DNA of 64,000 nt from Tyto alba (lineage: Eukaryota > Chordata > Aves > Strigiformes > Tytonidae). Below are positions 38,596-50,600 of the stretch, in pieces (position 1 is the first letter of the stretch; each line of letters begins with the position of its first letter). Location of the stretch: NCBI RefSeq assembly GCF_018691265.1, contig NW_024881313.1, positions 9,515,501 through 9,579,500 on the forward strand. Direction: 5' to 3'. Under the pieces are notes generated by a model that was not told the origin of the DNA, did not search any database, and was given only the letters and a program-made list of their open reading frames with translations. The translations under genes were made by a program, and so were the position numbers.

Positions 38596-40650
38596 ATCTA
38601 ATTTAACATATATATCTTTTGGCCGCTTGAAACAGTTGGGATTTAAATGGAAATTGAGTTTTAAACCTCAACTAGAACAGAACTGTTGCTTTGCTATGAT
38701 GATTTTATAAATGATGATTTCCCAGACTTCCTTTATTAATTTTTCTTGATCATTTAAAAGCATGCAGAATCTGTGTATTATCATTACTTTATTTTTTTTT
38801 CATGCTTTATTAATAGACTTTCCCCCTATAACATTACATTCTTCTTCCAAATTAAAAATATAACTTTTCACACTTCATTCAATTTTGCTTTCTTTATTAA
38901 ATTCAACCTGCAAATTTTAGTTGCTTTTTTGGTAGTCATTTGTCCTTTCTCATTTACATTACAGGATGCTAGAGGCTTAAGGGAGCTGGGGAGAGGAGTG
39001 AGATGGGCTTTTATAGTTGCAGTCTTTGAGCAGCCTCTTGTGAGGTTACTTTTGACACTTGCTGTTGATAACTAACTTCTTTTTAAAAAGAACCGTCTGA
39101 GCATAAGTTATGGTGCCTTTTTGGATTCCACAGCCTTGTTCCACATGTGGTTTATTGTAATAGCTCCAATCTGACCTTCCTCATTAAATTACTTAGTTCA
39201 ATAGAATCTGAGTTCTTGAAATCTGATATGCCAGTCTGGTTTATTATGTACATCTATCTTGTATCTGCATTCTGTGTACAGTACTAAATTCAAGTGGCTC
39301 CTGTTCTGATTTCAATCTACCCACTGGTTTCTTTCTGCTGATAAGAAATTAATTCAATATGGTTTCCCACTGACCCATTTTTTAGACTGTAAAATTATTC
39401 TGTATTAAGTAGAAGCCAACTTTGATGCATGATCAGTATATTTTTTTTGCCCAGTGAATCTATGGGAAGATAAGTTCTCCCACAGTTGTGGTATCCTGTG
39501 ATTTCCAGTCCTGTGAGAACTGGCCATGCTTTTTTTTTAATTCTTGCTTTCATCTAGTTGTGATGGTTTAGAAGCAGATGTTTATTGTTCTCTCTCTTTC
39601 TTCCCCCCTCCCCATTCTTGCTAACTTAATACAAAGCCAGTTGCTACCACTATTTTTGTTGTCACGTTATAAATATTAGACATAATAAATGCCCATGATT
39701 CATAAAATCATTGTAATTATCTTTTGGGATTCCCAGTGGTTAATTCACTTTTCCTGCTCACAAAACATTGTTTAAAAATCACAAGTCACTTTCCAATAAT
39801 TTTAATTCTGCAGCAGTTTTAAAAATACATTTTCAGGTCTGTATGTCTGTTTTTGTAAAGAAGTCTTTCAGTTTACAAAAGAAAGTGAGATGTTTACTTA
39901 AGTAATGCATCTGATTGAACTTATTGTGTGGTATGTCATTATAAAAAAAACTTTCCACATGCAACAAATATGTATCTTTATATTCAGACTTGTTTGAAGA
40001 GTGGTTAGGCCATATTTTTGTAATTTCTTTTATGTCTTTCACTACTAATTTATTTTGTGGTGGTGTTTGGTATATTTCTGTCCCTGAAGTTTCATTGAAG
40101 TCTGCTTTAAACATAATTAAACTTTACATTGATGAAACTTCTAGCTGCTTATGGAATGGCTACCCAAAAGACATTAAAAATCTTATGCTTTGGTCTGCAC
40201 ATTAATTCAAGATCTAAAGGATAAAATTCTGACTTGAAAGTGAGAGTTCCAGACTTGAATTATTTTTATTTTCTTGCTTAAAGAAAGGAAAATGCCCACT
40301 GAATCTTGAAACTGTAGTCAATAACAAGAGAAAATATGATTTTTCTTAAATATTTGCTCTATGGAGCAGATCAGGCAATAATTTGAAATTTCTAAAAGAT
40401 TTAAGGAGTTTGCCATCCCAAGATCTTTGTTACTGCCTTTGCAATTTTTTTTATATTGACGTGAACAGTTACATCTGCTGTCTCCCTGAACAGTATCTTC
40501 AATACTATATTTCTTTTTTTGCTATTATGTAGTATATATTGTTGAGAAGAGGATTTACCCTATCTCCCGTTTTGTTTTGGTTTGTTTTTTTTCTTGTCTC
40601 AATATTGCTGACACTGGTTTTAGTGATCTGTTGAAGTGGTAAGTGGAATG

Positions 40651-41722
40651 AAGTTTGTCATGGTTTGAGCCTGGTTGGCAGCCAGACACCACGTAGCCGC
40701 TCACTCCTCCCTCCCCTCCAACGATGAGAAGGGACAAATGCTCCAGGCTTGGGATTCAGGATAGGACTGGGAGGGGCAGATCACCTATTACGGTCACAGG
40801 CAAAAGGCAGACTTGTTAGGGGAAGAAAAAAAGTACATAGCTTTATTACAGACACTAACAACACGTAACAGAGTACAACAGTGAGGAACATTGCCACATC
40901 TTGAGAACACCTTCCCCCCACCCCTCCCTTCTTCCCGGGCTCAGCTCTGCTCCCGATATCTCTACCTCCTCCCCCAGTGGCGCAGGGGCAGGGAATGGGG
41001 GGGTGCAGTCGGTGCTGCCTCTTCCATCTTCGGTGGGGGAAGCTTCTGGAACTTGTTCCCCCTGCTCCAGCGTGGTCCCCCTCTCACAGGAGGCAGTCCT
41101 CCACAACTTTCTCCAACATGAGTCCCTCCCACGGGCTGCAGCATTTCCTTACACTGCTTCAGCATGAATCACCAACTTTCTCCAACTGGATTCCCTCCCA
41201 CGGCTGCAGCCCTTCCCGAGCTGCTCCGGCGTGGGACTCCCCTGCATGCTGCAATCCTCCCAGCACTGAATTACAGCAGCAGGGCTACCTTTTCCCACAA
41301 GACCCCGGCCTTCTTCGGGCACAGCACCTTGATCATCCAGGTGAAACACAGGCCATAAATCTATGTCTGCTCCACCGTAGATCTCCATGGGTGGCAGGGG
41401 GGCCACCCTGCCATCTCACCACAGGATACAGGGGGGTCTCTGGTCTGGGACCTCCCCCCTCCTTTCTTCCTTCGTTCCTCCACTGACCTTGGTGTTCACG
41501 CAGCTGCCGCAACTCCTCCTCACAAGTCCCACTGCCCGTCACCACGTCCCTTCTTAAATACGTTATCGCAGAGGCGCAGCTGATTGGCTCAGTTTCGGTG
41601 CAGGGGTGGAGCTGACTTGGAGCTGGGGGAGCTTCAAGAAGCTTCTCACAGGAGGCCACCTCTATAGCCGCCTTCCCTGCTACAAAAAAACCCCACCACT
41701 CGCTGAAACTCGGGACAAAGTT
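40651..41722 (-). mobile_element. Long solo LTR of an ERVL-type endogenous retrovirus, with 5-bp target-site duplication
   Basis: A 1062-bp LTR (40656-41717) is flanked by the 5-bp repeat aagtt at 40651-40655 and 41718-41722. On the minus strand it starts TGTCCCGAGTTTCAGCGAG and ends CTCAAACCATGACA. The ends closely match those of the LTR at 12537, so the two are related. In minus orientation there is a CCAAT box (+ 41581-41590), a TATA-like TATTTAAG (+ 41553-41560) and AATAAA (+ 40842-40847). The middle holds about six copies of a motif related to ctgctccagcgtgg. No internal retroviral sequence remains. It is CpG-rich, antisense to the host gene and lies 350 bp before exon D. Confidence 0.92.
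41062..41400 (-). repeat. Imperfect tandem repeats inside the LTR
   Basis: At least six imperfect copies of a motif like ctgctcca(g/c)cgtgg followed by a ccctcccacgggctgcag-like segment begin near 41062, 41111, 41155, 41180, 41221 and 41367. Spacing is uneven, from about 25 to 145 bp. Variable numbers of this unit are a feature of this kind of avian LTR and explain why this copy is twice as long as the one at 12537. Confidence 0.75.
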
Positions 41723-42073
41723 TTAAGAAAATTATGTTCTTGGTGGTCATCCAGTGTCAGTAATGTGGACCTGAACAAATACCTTTTCATAGAAGTCCCT
41801 TATCTAAATGGGCTTTGGGGACAGGTCTTATGTGATGTTTTCATGTTGTACAAAATCATATAAAATATAATATGAATTTATATTTGAGATGTGTGTTATA
41901 TAAATTATGTAGTTATAATAACGGTGCCATGAAATAAGTTTTCTTAAGTCTGCAGCTGTTGGAAAGGTTCTGTCGAGACAGCAGTATATGGATTGAAGGT
42001 AATGTTTATCAGATTAGTAATTTTGATTGATTTATCTTTGCATGAAGTACTAAGATTTTTTCCTTGATCACAG

Positions 42074-42171
42074 ACAACCTATCACAAGAAGTTTGTGTTA
42101 TTACCGATGCGAAGGAAGCTGTTGCACAAATAGGTTTTCTCCTTCATGAATCTCTGAAAAGCCAAATAAAA
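42074..42171 (+). CDS. Coding exon D, 98 bp, phase 1 to 0
   Basis: This is an internal exon between the acceptor ttccttgatcacag and the donor aaa|gtaagt. The first two bases complete the Asp codon split with exon C. The peptide reads DNLSQEVCVITDAKEAVAQI and then GFLLHESLKSQIK. It is a helix-rich stretch with no catalytic motif. Its phases fit both neighbours exactly, and the donor is close to consensus. The nearby solo LTR ends about 350 bp upstream. Confidence 0.9.
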
Positions 42172-45100
42172 GTAAGTACAACTCTATGGCTGTAAATTGT
42201 AGGATTAATTTAATGCTTCTGGTTGTCACAACTCATAAGAAATGTTCTAAATAATGTGAATACAGAAACTGAGATCTCCTGTGTCACTGTAGTATTTATT
42301 ACAAGGGATTAACACCAGGTGTGGAAGTAACCAAGCAAGAATCATCTTCTGCCCAGTTATGCTGTGGAGGGAAGTTTTACAGATCCTCTTAAAATGGGTA
42401 TATTAGATTAGAGGAGAAATTGGATCCAGACAACAGAGAGGACATTTTCTTTAGATTTTATGAATTCAGTAAGCCCAAATTGTTACAAATATGTTACAGA
42501 GGAAATGCTTTTGTTACTTTGAAGTCTGAATTAAAGTCTGAACCAATTAAAGAGTAAGTTGTATTCCTGCAGAGCTGCGAATGCAAAGTCAGATTAATCA
42601 GCCTTTTTGCAGAGAGATAGGAGTACATTTCAGTCATAGTGAATGCTCAATGAAGCCGTTGCTGTAGAATATTAATGGAATATTCTACTGGCATTTAACT
42701 AGCTTTTCCTTTTTCATTATTCCTACTAATAGAACTATCATGTATTTTCATTTTCCCAATGGTCATTAACATTTGGAATTAATTGCTTAAACCTTGACTG
42801 ATCTTGGGGTGATTCTTAATTATATTTTATGTGATGATATCCCATCTTTCTTTGACCCAGAGAAACAGACAGGGAATGCTATCTGCAGAATGTTCAAAAA
42901 TACAGGTTTCCTGATTTGCATAATGTTGCTTCTGTTGTGGTTTTATTCATGTCTGTTTATCTTCTGCATTGTGTGCTTAGTTAATAGTAGGATGTTCTTC
43001 TGTAGCAAACTGTATTGCTATTTTATATCTAAAAATGTCATTTTGATATTTACTTACAGTTTCTGTTTGGAAAAAATTGTATTTAGTGTGGAAAATCATG
43101 CTTAGTATCTATTAAATGTCTACATTTAGAGGTGCAAAACGTTACCAGAGCTAAGTAAGATCTTTCCTTGCAGAAATATGTTTTCATTTCACTGATACCA
43201 TATCCATTGCTATTTTTCTTATTTTCTCTCCATTAAAACTATCCTGCAATTACTAGGAAGACATCACTTGCCCATATGAGAAAAAAAGTACTTCTTTAAG
43301 TGTTGATTTATCTATATATTATGTTTGCATATAACTACTTTAATCATACCATAAGAAACACTTCCAAGCCAGTAAGAAAAGTCAAAGATTGCATTATGTT
43401 TCATCAGCCAACACTGTGACTCCAAGCTTAGAAACCTCAAATCAGACTGGCAATAAACTGGTTAAAATTTACATTTCCAAATTTTCATTGCAAATCCATT
43501 TGATTGTTGGCTTGGTCAGGCACCTGAACCTATGCTACATTTGAATGAAACCCACATAAAATGACTACAAACAAGGTAACGAGGGTATAAAATGAAGGGA
43601 TTCCTACTGATAAGGGACATTTTTTTGATGGCTCTATTAAATCAGTTTAGTTGATGATTTCTAGCACCGTTGTTGTCTTCTTTGATCTATGTTGTCTTTC
43701 CTCATAATGATTATTAAATTTCTCTTCAGCTCTTTTAAAACATTCCTGCAAAGTGACACATGCCAAAGAACTTCATCAAAATCACTGTCTTGTACTGGTC
43801 CTTGAAACATCCTTAGTCATTCATTTTATGAACCCTTAGAAATCTCCAAGAATTAATTTTTAAGATGATCAGTATACAGAACTTCTAAATTTGAAGCACT
43901 GTAAAAAGAGTATATCCACTGGCCTATGATTTCTCAAGTGAAGCACAGTAACCTTGTGACAGAGAGATGTGACTCCACAATGTGATAATTATTTTAAGCA
44001 AGTTAAACGTACCACACTGAAAGCTGGACCTTTTCAAAGGACTGATTGGAGGGTAATTGATCTAAATAAGACACTAATTGGAAATCATTCACTAGAGTAC
44101 ATATTATCTGAAATTTAAGCAAACTATGGCCAATATTTTAATGTTTTAGGTAGTTTTGACACTAAATCTTAGTAGCAGCCATATTTACTGTTAAGATATT
44201 TGTTAATTTATAGATGCATCCTTAAAGAAGAAGTCAAAAGAAATTTTGTTAGAGAGATTTATCCAATAATATGATAATGCCGATAACAGAAGAGACCTAA
44301 AAATTGAACTGATGAGATAAAGAAAATGAAAATAAAAGCTTTTCTAAAAAAAAAAAAATTAAAAAAATTAAGGCAACAGTTATTGCTTCCAAATTACATT
44401 AAGAGTAAGTATTTTAATCAGTGTTACTGTAAACTGTATAACTAATAAATGAATAGCAGAAAATATCTTACGGTGAAAAGTATCAGTTTGAGCCTTTCCT
44501 TACATTTGTTACTTAGCCCTTTCTTTTGAAGCAAGCAAACCTAAATGGAGGCTGAAGGTGTTTTCTTCTGTGACTGGAAATTATGTTGTTCTCCTTATTC
44601 AGTATCAAGGTGCTGGATGAAGTTGTGTGTTATATTTGTGACTGGATAAATATCCACAAGCAGTCTATCAGAATATTTGGTTGTTTTCAATTAGGAAATG
44701 AACTATTGTTTCATTAGCAAAATTCACTAATTTCTTAATCATTGCATTGTCCCTCTGCTGGATTGGTATTAACTGTGATTTTAAATTCTGATATAATTTA
44801 ACTAACTTTTACAGATTCCCAATGCCCTGGTATTATTTTTTGATTTTATGAAAGTGGGTATTAGATAAAGTTGAAACTTCATCACAGGGCATCTGATAAG
44901 TAGAAAAACATTAAAGAAAACATATTTATTATTCCTGTCTTCATGTTCATAAAAACTTAACATCTCTACTTCTTTAGACTAGCTGAATATCAATTGCTAC
45001 AATGACCAGAAGTGATTAAGCAAATCCATATATTGTTTTCTATTTAAACACTGAAACATTATGTGACAAACATTTTTTACTGAGGTGGTATTTTTAGGTA

Positions 45101-46781
45101 ATTTTTGCTCTCTCAAGTAACTGATAACTTTGTTTAATATTAAGTTACATTAAAAGAAATACTTTTGCATAGAATTCTAACATGCCAAATAGAATGAGAA
45201 TTAATTATAGTCATTTGATGATGTGTTGAAGCTTCTAGTTGGGCAGCTGTGCTTACTTTTCCAAGAGAGAAATCAGATTTAATCTTTGCTGGATAATATG
45301 GCAGTAAAACGAAGTCTCAGTGTACTGCTTTATCAAATTGTTCAAGTTAAATTAGAACTCTGATACACTCAATTAGTTTTCAAATGTTCAGGAATACTTA
45401 AGCATCATGTATTGTAATATCTCAAGGGGAAAAAAAAAAGTAGGCTTTTTCCCTTGAGTAATGTTTCATTTACTTTCTGAAAAGACTGGCATACAGTGTG
45501 CTTCTGTTCATCTAAGTATGTACAAGGTTTTAAAAGTACTGGGGTTTCCTGGTTTTACTTCTGCAGAAGCTCAAGCCAGAAGAACCCTGGAGTATTGCAT
45601 TTTTAAAGTATTTTAAGTAATTCTTGCCTTCTGTAATTTTTTTTTTTTTAATCTCTTCAGAATATTAAATGTCAACTATTTGGAGCTCTTTTATCATATT
45701 TTCAGCCCAAAATGTTTCTAAAATCTTCAGTACATAAGTGTCAACTTCTGGATTTCAAACCACCTTTCCTTGCACTTGAGTTAGCTCCCCAAGTATTACA
45801 AAAATAAACAAATACAGCTTTAGATAACAGTGGAAAGCCTATTGAATGTTGTATTTGATGCTTTTGTTGGATTCTGGATTAAGTGACGTTTCGAGCGAAC
45901 ACAGCAATGTATTGCTTGTGTTGTTTGCTTCTATATATAATGTGTCTTCTGGGCAGAAATAAAGCTCTTTTGAGCAGTGGAACAGTGGGGTTTCCCTGTT
46001 TAATAGAAGCAACAGGAAGATTTTTTTGGCCTTATTTTCCAGGGGGTTTTTTATTGGCTTCAAAGCATTATCTTCTCTTAGGGAACAAATTCCCCTTCTA
46101 CTACCCAGTTTGCTGTTTTACAGAAGACAATCCTGAAGCTGATAATGTAGTAGAATCAACTTTTTAGTTTAATGAGGATAAGATAATTTCTCAGCTAGCG
46201 TTAAGGGTTGCAAAATAAGTATTCTGTGATTAAGAGAGTATTTTAAAGTATTCATTGAGGACATTATTTTCAGGAGAAATTCTAAATGAGTCTTGTAAAA
46301 TGCAGAATCCTAGAATACCTGTACACCTGGTCTCTCATACCTACTTCTTTATTTTATTTTCAGTTGCATGAAGACATAATATTTATATGTATTTAAATAT
46401 TATAGAGATTTTCTCAGAATAAGAGGTCTAAAATCATTAGATCATCTTGATCCTATGAATAGTGTTTTCAGCTCTGGGAACGGTTGAACATCCATCCTAG
46501 CCCAGGCAGCAGCGCTAGCCCTTTCTGGGCTGTTTTTGTAATGGCTCCCCCAGCAGTATGCTTCAGCAAAAACTTACAGAAAACTGCAGGGTGTTGGACT
46601 CCATGCTTTACCATTGAGTCACCTAAAAACTTGAGCTATTTTTTATTCTCATAGTGGAAATAATAATTGCCAGTTTTGAATTATTTGAATGAACAAACTC
46701 TGCTGTAATGGTGGAAGCTTTAGCAGATAGCTAAGGCTGAAGTCAAATTTGTGACATAGGAATTTTTTTTTTTCTTATCAG
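42172..46781 (+). other. Intron of 4.6 kb between exons D and E
   Basis: This is AT-rich sequence with no CR1 or LTR that I can recognise. It contains an A-rich stretch near 44346-44370 and a T run before exon E. A 103-codon open frame at 42794-43105 is AT-driven and lacks splice borders that fit the 0-0 phase. I see no other feature. Confidence 0.7.
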
Positions 46782-46871
46782 GTTGAAGCTATATCAATGT
46801 CTCTAAGCAAAAATGATAGCCATCTACAAAATATCTTTTCGGGACAGCACTACAATTTTGTTTGCGTAAAT
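46782..46871 (+). CDS. Coding exon E, 30 codons, phase 0 to 0
   Basis: The exon lies between a strong T-rich acceptor (tttttttttttcttatcag) and the donor aat|gtaagt. The peptide begins VEAISMSLSKNDSHLQNIFS and ends GQHYNFVCVN. It links in phase 0 to exons D and F. The segment is more polar and less regular than the neighbouring helical exons. No motif is recognised. Confidence 0.87.
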
Positions 46872-47563
46872 GTAAGTAGTAAGGGTGCATGCTTTTAGTT
46901 TTGAACTTTAAACTCATTAGTAATGGTAAATAATAATAGCATATTTGAATCGTAAGTTGTTTGCTATTTCTGTCATCTTGGTGTATCCATTCCAATGTTT
47001 GGTGTTTCTGATGTGCCCCAAACTTGACTGGTCCGTTCTTTCTTTTCTGGTTCTGCACTGCTGTCAATATGTTTGTTAAACCAGCCATGAATTCTTGAAC
47101 AAGAGGAATGCAACAGGAAGTAGTTTAAAATTTTCTTTCATAGATACTGTATTGAAGTGACTTGTCCATAGAAGAGGTATGTCATATGTGTAGTCATCTA
47201 CCTCTGTATTGCTACTGTGATTTAAATTAGTGTTTCCCATTTCAGACACATGCATGCCATGCAATCTGGTTTTGGGTCCCTGTATGGGAACAGGGAAGTT
47301 TTAGATGAACCATATCAAGACCCTTATGGTGGTTATATATATATTTCTTAAGGGTAATATTATTAATCTCAATTTTTTTCAAACACCTATAACTTTACCA
47401 GACAAAAGCGTTACAAATATATTAAAACCAACCAACCAAGTAACCCCCCCAAAACCAAAAGAGTGACGTATCTTCTTTTGATAAATAACAGATTTTTGAA
47501 TTCCATTTTTATGAAATCATTGTTTGATGTTTTCAGTAATTCTAAACATGTATTTTCATTTAG
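46872..47563 (+). other. Short intron of 692 bp between exons E and F
   Basis: It is the only intron under 2 kb in the window. It contains no recognised repeat beyond a short (ta)n stretch near 47333. Two minus-strand open frames (46789-47088, 47076-47264) overlap exon E and the intron and are not believable genes. Confidence 0.8.
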
Positions 47564-47656
47564 GATAAAAAGTATGACATTCAAGAAACCCAGCAACTAG
47601 TGGATAAGTTGGAAAAATCAAATATTCCTCTCTTATATCCAGTTGTCCTTATTTTG
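47564..47656 (+). CDS. Coding exon F, 31 codons, phase 0 to 0
   Basis: The exon lies between the acceptor ttttcatttag and the donor ttg|gtaggt. The peptide begins DKKYDIQETQQLVDKLEKSN and ends IPLLYPVVLIL. A charged amphipathic helix is followed by a hydrophobic beta-like end, which then joins VHLNISENIS of exon G. The donor is doubled: gtag|gtaact lies four bases downstream, but using it would shift the frame. The upstream site fits the phase. Confidence 0.9.
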
Positions 47657-50600
47657 GTAGGTAACTCGTGTAAGTTACTGTAGAAAGCAACTAATGAAAT
47701 ATTTTAAATGTTAGACTAGGTTTAAACTGCCAGTAGCTCTGAATAAAATTGTTAATTTGAATTGTAAATTGGACTGTAAAGAGCATCGTTTGCACTTCAG
47801 CAAATATACTGCATGCTGTCAGGAAATAAACCAATATTAGCAATTCACAATTTATTATATTTCTGTGGAAGACTCATTGTGGCTAGTCATATTGAACTGT
47901 TAATTCCTACTTTGCTGTTGTGCTCCATGTCTGCTGGGGATGCTGCAAATTTTGTACTCTGAATGTGCAGTTGAAACAGAATTAAGTGGCTTTATTTTCT
48001 TCTATGCTGTGTGATTTTTTTCAAAGTTTTAAAGTTGTTGTTGCTTCTCTAGTCCAATTAAAAACTAACTTTGAAGTAATTTGCAGTGTACCTTCAATAG
48101 ATACATTACTTATTGAGATGATGTAAGACTGAAAGATCTATTCTGGTATGTGGCAAAAGTTTTAAAGTGTATTTTTGGTTGAAATTCTGATGATTTGAAA
48201 ATTGCTGCCAGAATAATTTAACAGTTCATGTCAATGAGCAACTGAAGGTATACATGACTTATTTTACTCAGACTGTTAAAAAGGAGAAAATCTGAGTAGA
48301 TTTGAAAGTCTCTGTGCAGCGTAACCAGATCAAATTAATTCAGTTATGTTTTCTGGCTTAATAGGTAGGGATGAGAAGTATTGGGTGCAATGAGTTATTA
48401 ATTCCATATGTCAGAAGGGGTGTGCCTCTGGATTACGTTTATTATACACTTCAGCAATGATACAACACAATATGTTGTGATTTTTAAATTTAATTTCATA
48501 TATGAAGCTCTTGAAAAAAGGAATAAATAGGTATTTTACACGGAGTCTAAACAGTTTTGGAAGTGCAGAGTCTAATGATCTGTGGAGGTAAAACTGAGCA
48601 TTTACTTCTCAATTTTAGGCTTAATCTGAAATGTGAGTGATTAAATTTCATTACTGACCTAACAAATAAATGAGATCATGAATACCAATTACTTTAACTT
48701 TTTAAATTTGTAATTGCCTTACCTGATGTATGCTGTTGTCTTGGAGTGAGCTACTGTGATTCTATGAACATCAGTATTTAGCACTTTATTTCTAGACAGT
48801 CTTTTTTCTTGACCCTATTTCTGAGAAGTTCAGGGTAGAGCTTTCATTTTACTAAATTTTCAATTTACTAAATTATTTCTGCCTTTGAAAATCAGAGCAA
48901 TGACGCTCTTCCAATTCTGTTGCCCATTTACACACTGGATGTGTAGAATGCTCTTTTCTGGACCGAGAATGTTTTCATTAGTCCTTCATCAAGAATATAA
49001 AACCCCATTTCTGTCTGTGTTAAATTTGGCGGTGTGCAGGTAAAGTTGGAATTGTTAATCAACTAGGTAATACTACAGTGTTAAAAGCATGGGGATTTTT
49101 TTGTGCCCAATTCATAGCTAATCTTCACTTTGGACTTTGAATTAAGTGCTTTTTTAGTGTTTTGACACATGGAATGTGAGAGATTTGTTTTGATAATTGT
49201 AGCAATAAATATTTTTTACTTACTGTTTCCTGAGAAATAGGTATGAATGCAGACAATGCTTACACAAGCTCACCATGAAACTCAGGTTTTGCCCCTAAGA
49301 TACTAGATCTTGAAGTCATTCTAGGATCCAGCACCAGTTTTAATGAAAGTGTACTTGCTTGAACAGCCTGCAGCATTCACAAATTATTTAGGTGGACACC
49401 TTTTAAAATAGCCTCAGGAGAAAATAATACATTTAATCTCTTTACTCCAGATCCACCAGTTGTTCCTGACAGCTATTTGAAATTCCACAAAACTAGACAA
49501 TGGGAGAAAAGTCTCATAACTAGGTGGAAGCAGTTGCTAACACTTAAAGCACGGATACACATATTTTGTTTAAAGTATCTTTAAAAAATAAAGTACCCCT
49601 ACTGTAAAAAGGCATTTTATGCTACACTTTCAAATTTTATGGAGTTACCACACTATTTTTTAGAATACAAGAACAAAAATTTAGGAGGATGGGAAAGTAT
49701 GTTTTAAATGACTAAAGAATTAACTAAACAAATCGTTGTCTCATATTAATCACCAGAAACTATTTAGGTCCTTTAAACTTCTGATCCCTAAAACTCATTA
49801 CAGATGGCATGGCTGGGGGATAGAAACTTCCTGCAGCAGTCTTTAATTAAATTCAGTGTTGGGTGTCCTCTTCACTAAGACTTATGAGTGGGATTCTCCT
49901 CAGCTTTATTCTTCACTATATCCTTCCTTTAACATAAAACCCAAATACATTGTTAGTGAAAAGTCCTGTAAGACACTTTCTTTTGATGTAAAAGGGCACA
50001 TTAATATTTCTCAGGCAAATGTGACTCGGAATTTTAAGCAATATGATTACATTTAAATACATAGGTTTTAGGTACTAGCTGTATGGGAAACATTATTCTT
50101 TTCTAATTTCAAAAGTAAAATTGTTCCTGGTAGTGAAGAATTGAAAGAGTAAATGAGGAGAGCAGCTAAGTGCTTCCATTCTTACCTCATACTTAGGTAC
50201 AGTCTAATGTAGACTTCTGTGTAATTAGAAAGTTCTTGTCTATTCTTTGATTTCAGGACACATGTAACTTTTTTGTAACAATCTGATAATTGAGAGAATC
50301 AGGTTTATTTTTCTTTCCCATATTCAGCTGCTTTAGTTGCAAAAATGTCAGGTGTTAGTATTGTACCAGATTGTCTGTTTAACCAGTCTGAGTAGAATTA
50401 TCCCAATAAAAGTATGAGCTTGCACTGGGCATGCTGATTTCTGTCCATATTCCTGCCTATAAATTGTCACAGATTTCAAAGTCTATCCTTTATCTTGGTG
50501 CCTGACTGGATTTTTTTGTGGCATCTGTAAGCTGAAGCAGGAATTGGAGTATTGTATCTGGACATAGCAGAAAAGGGAAGATTAATGTTACAGGCAAAAT

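Larger units (their letters stand above)
28964..42073 (+). other. Intron of 13.1 kb between exons C and D
   Basis: It contains CR1 reverse-transcriptase sequence (30175-31250), a CpG-enriched block of unknown origin (33768-34985), a CR1 3' end (38059-38280), a GC-richer patch (38330-38595) and a solo LTR (40656-41717). The remaining parts, 28964-30170, 31250-33760, 35000-37900, 38600-40650 and 41720-42070, are AT-rich with homopolymer runs and nothing I can name. Confidence 0.75.

Noticed and set aside
40977..41486. 169-codon open frame, the longest in the window
   Set aside because: It lies wholly inside the GC-rich LTR and crosses its internal tandem repeats. A stop-poor frame is expected there by composition.
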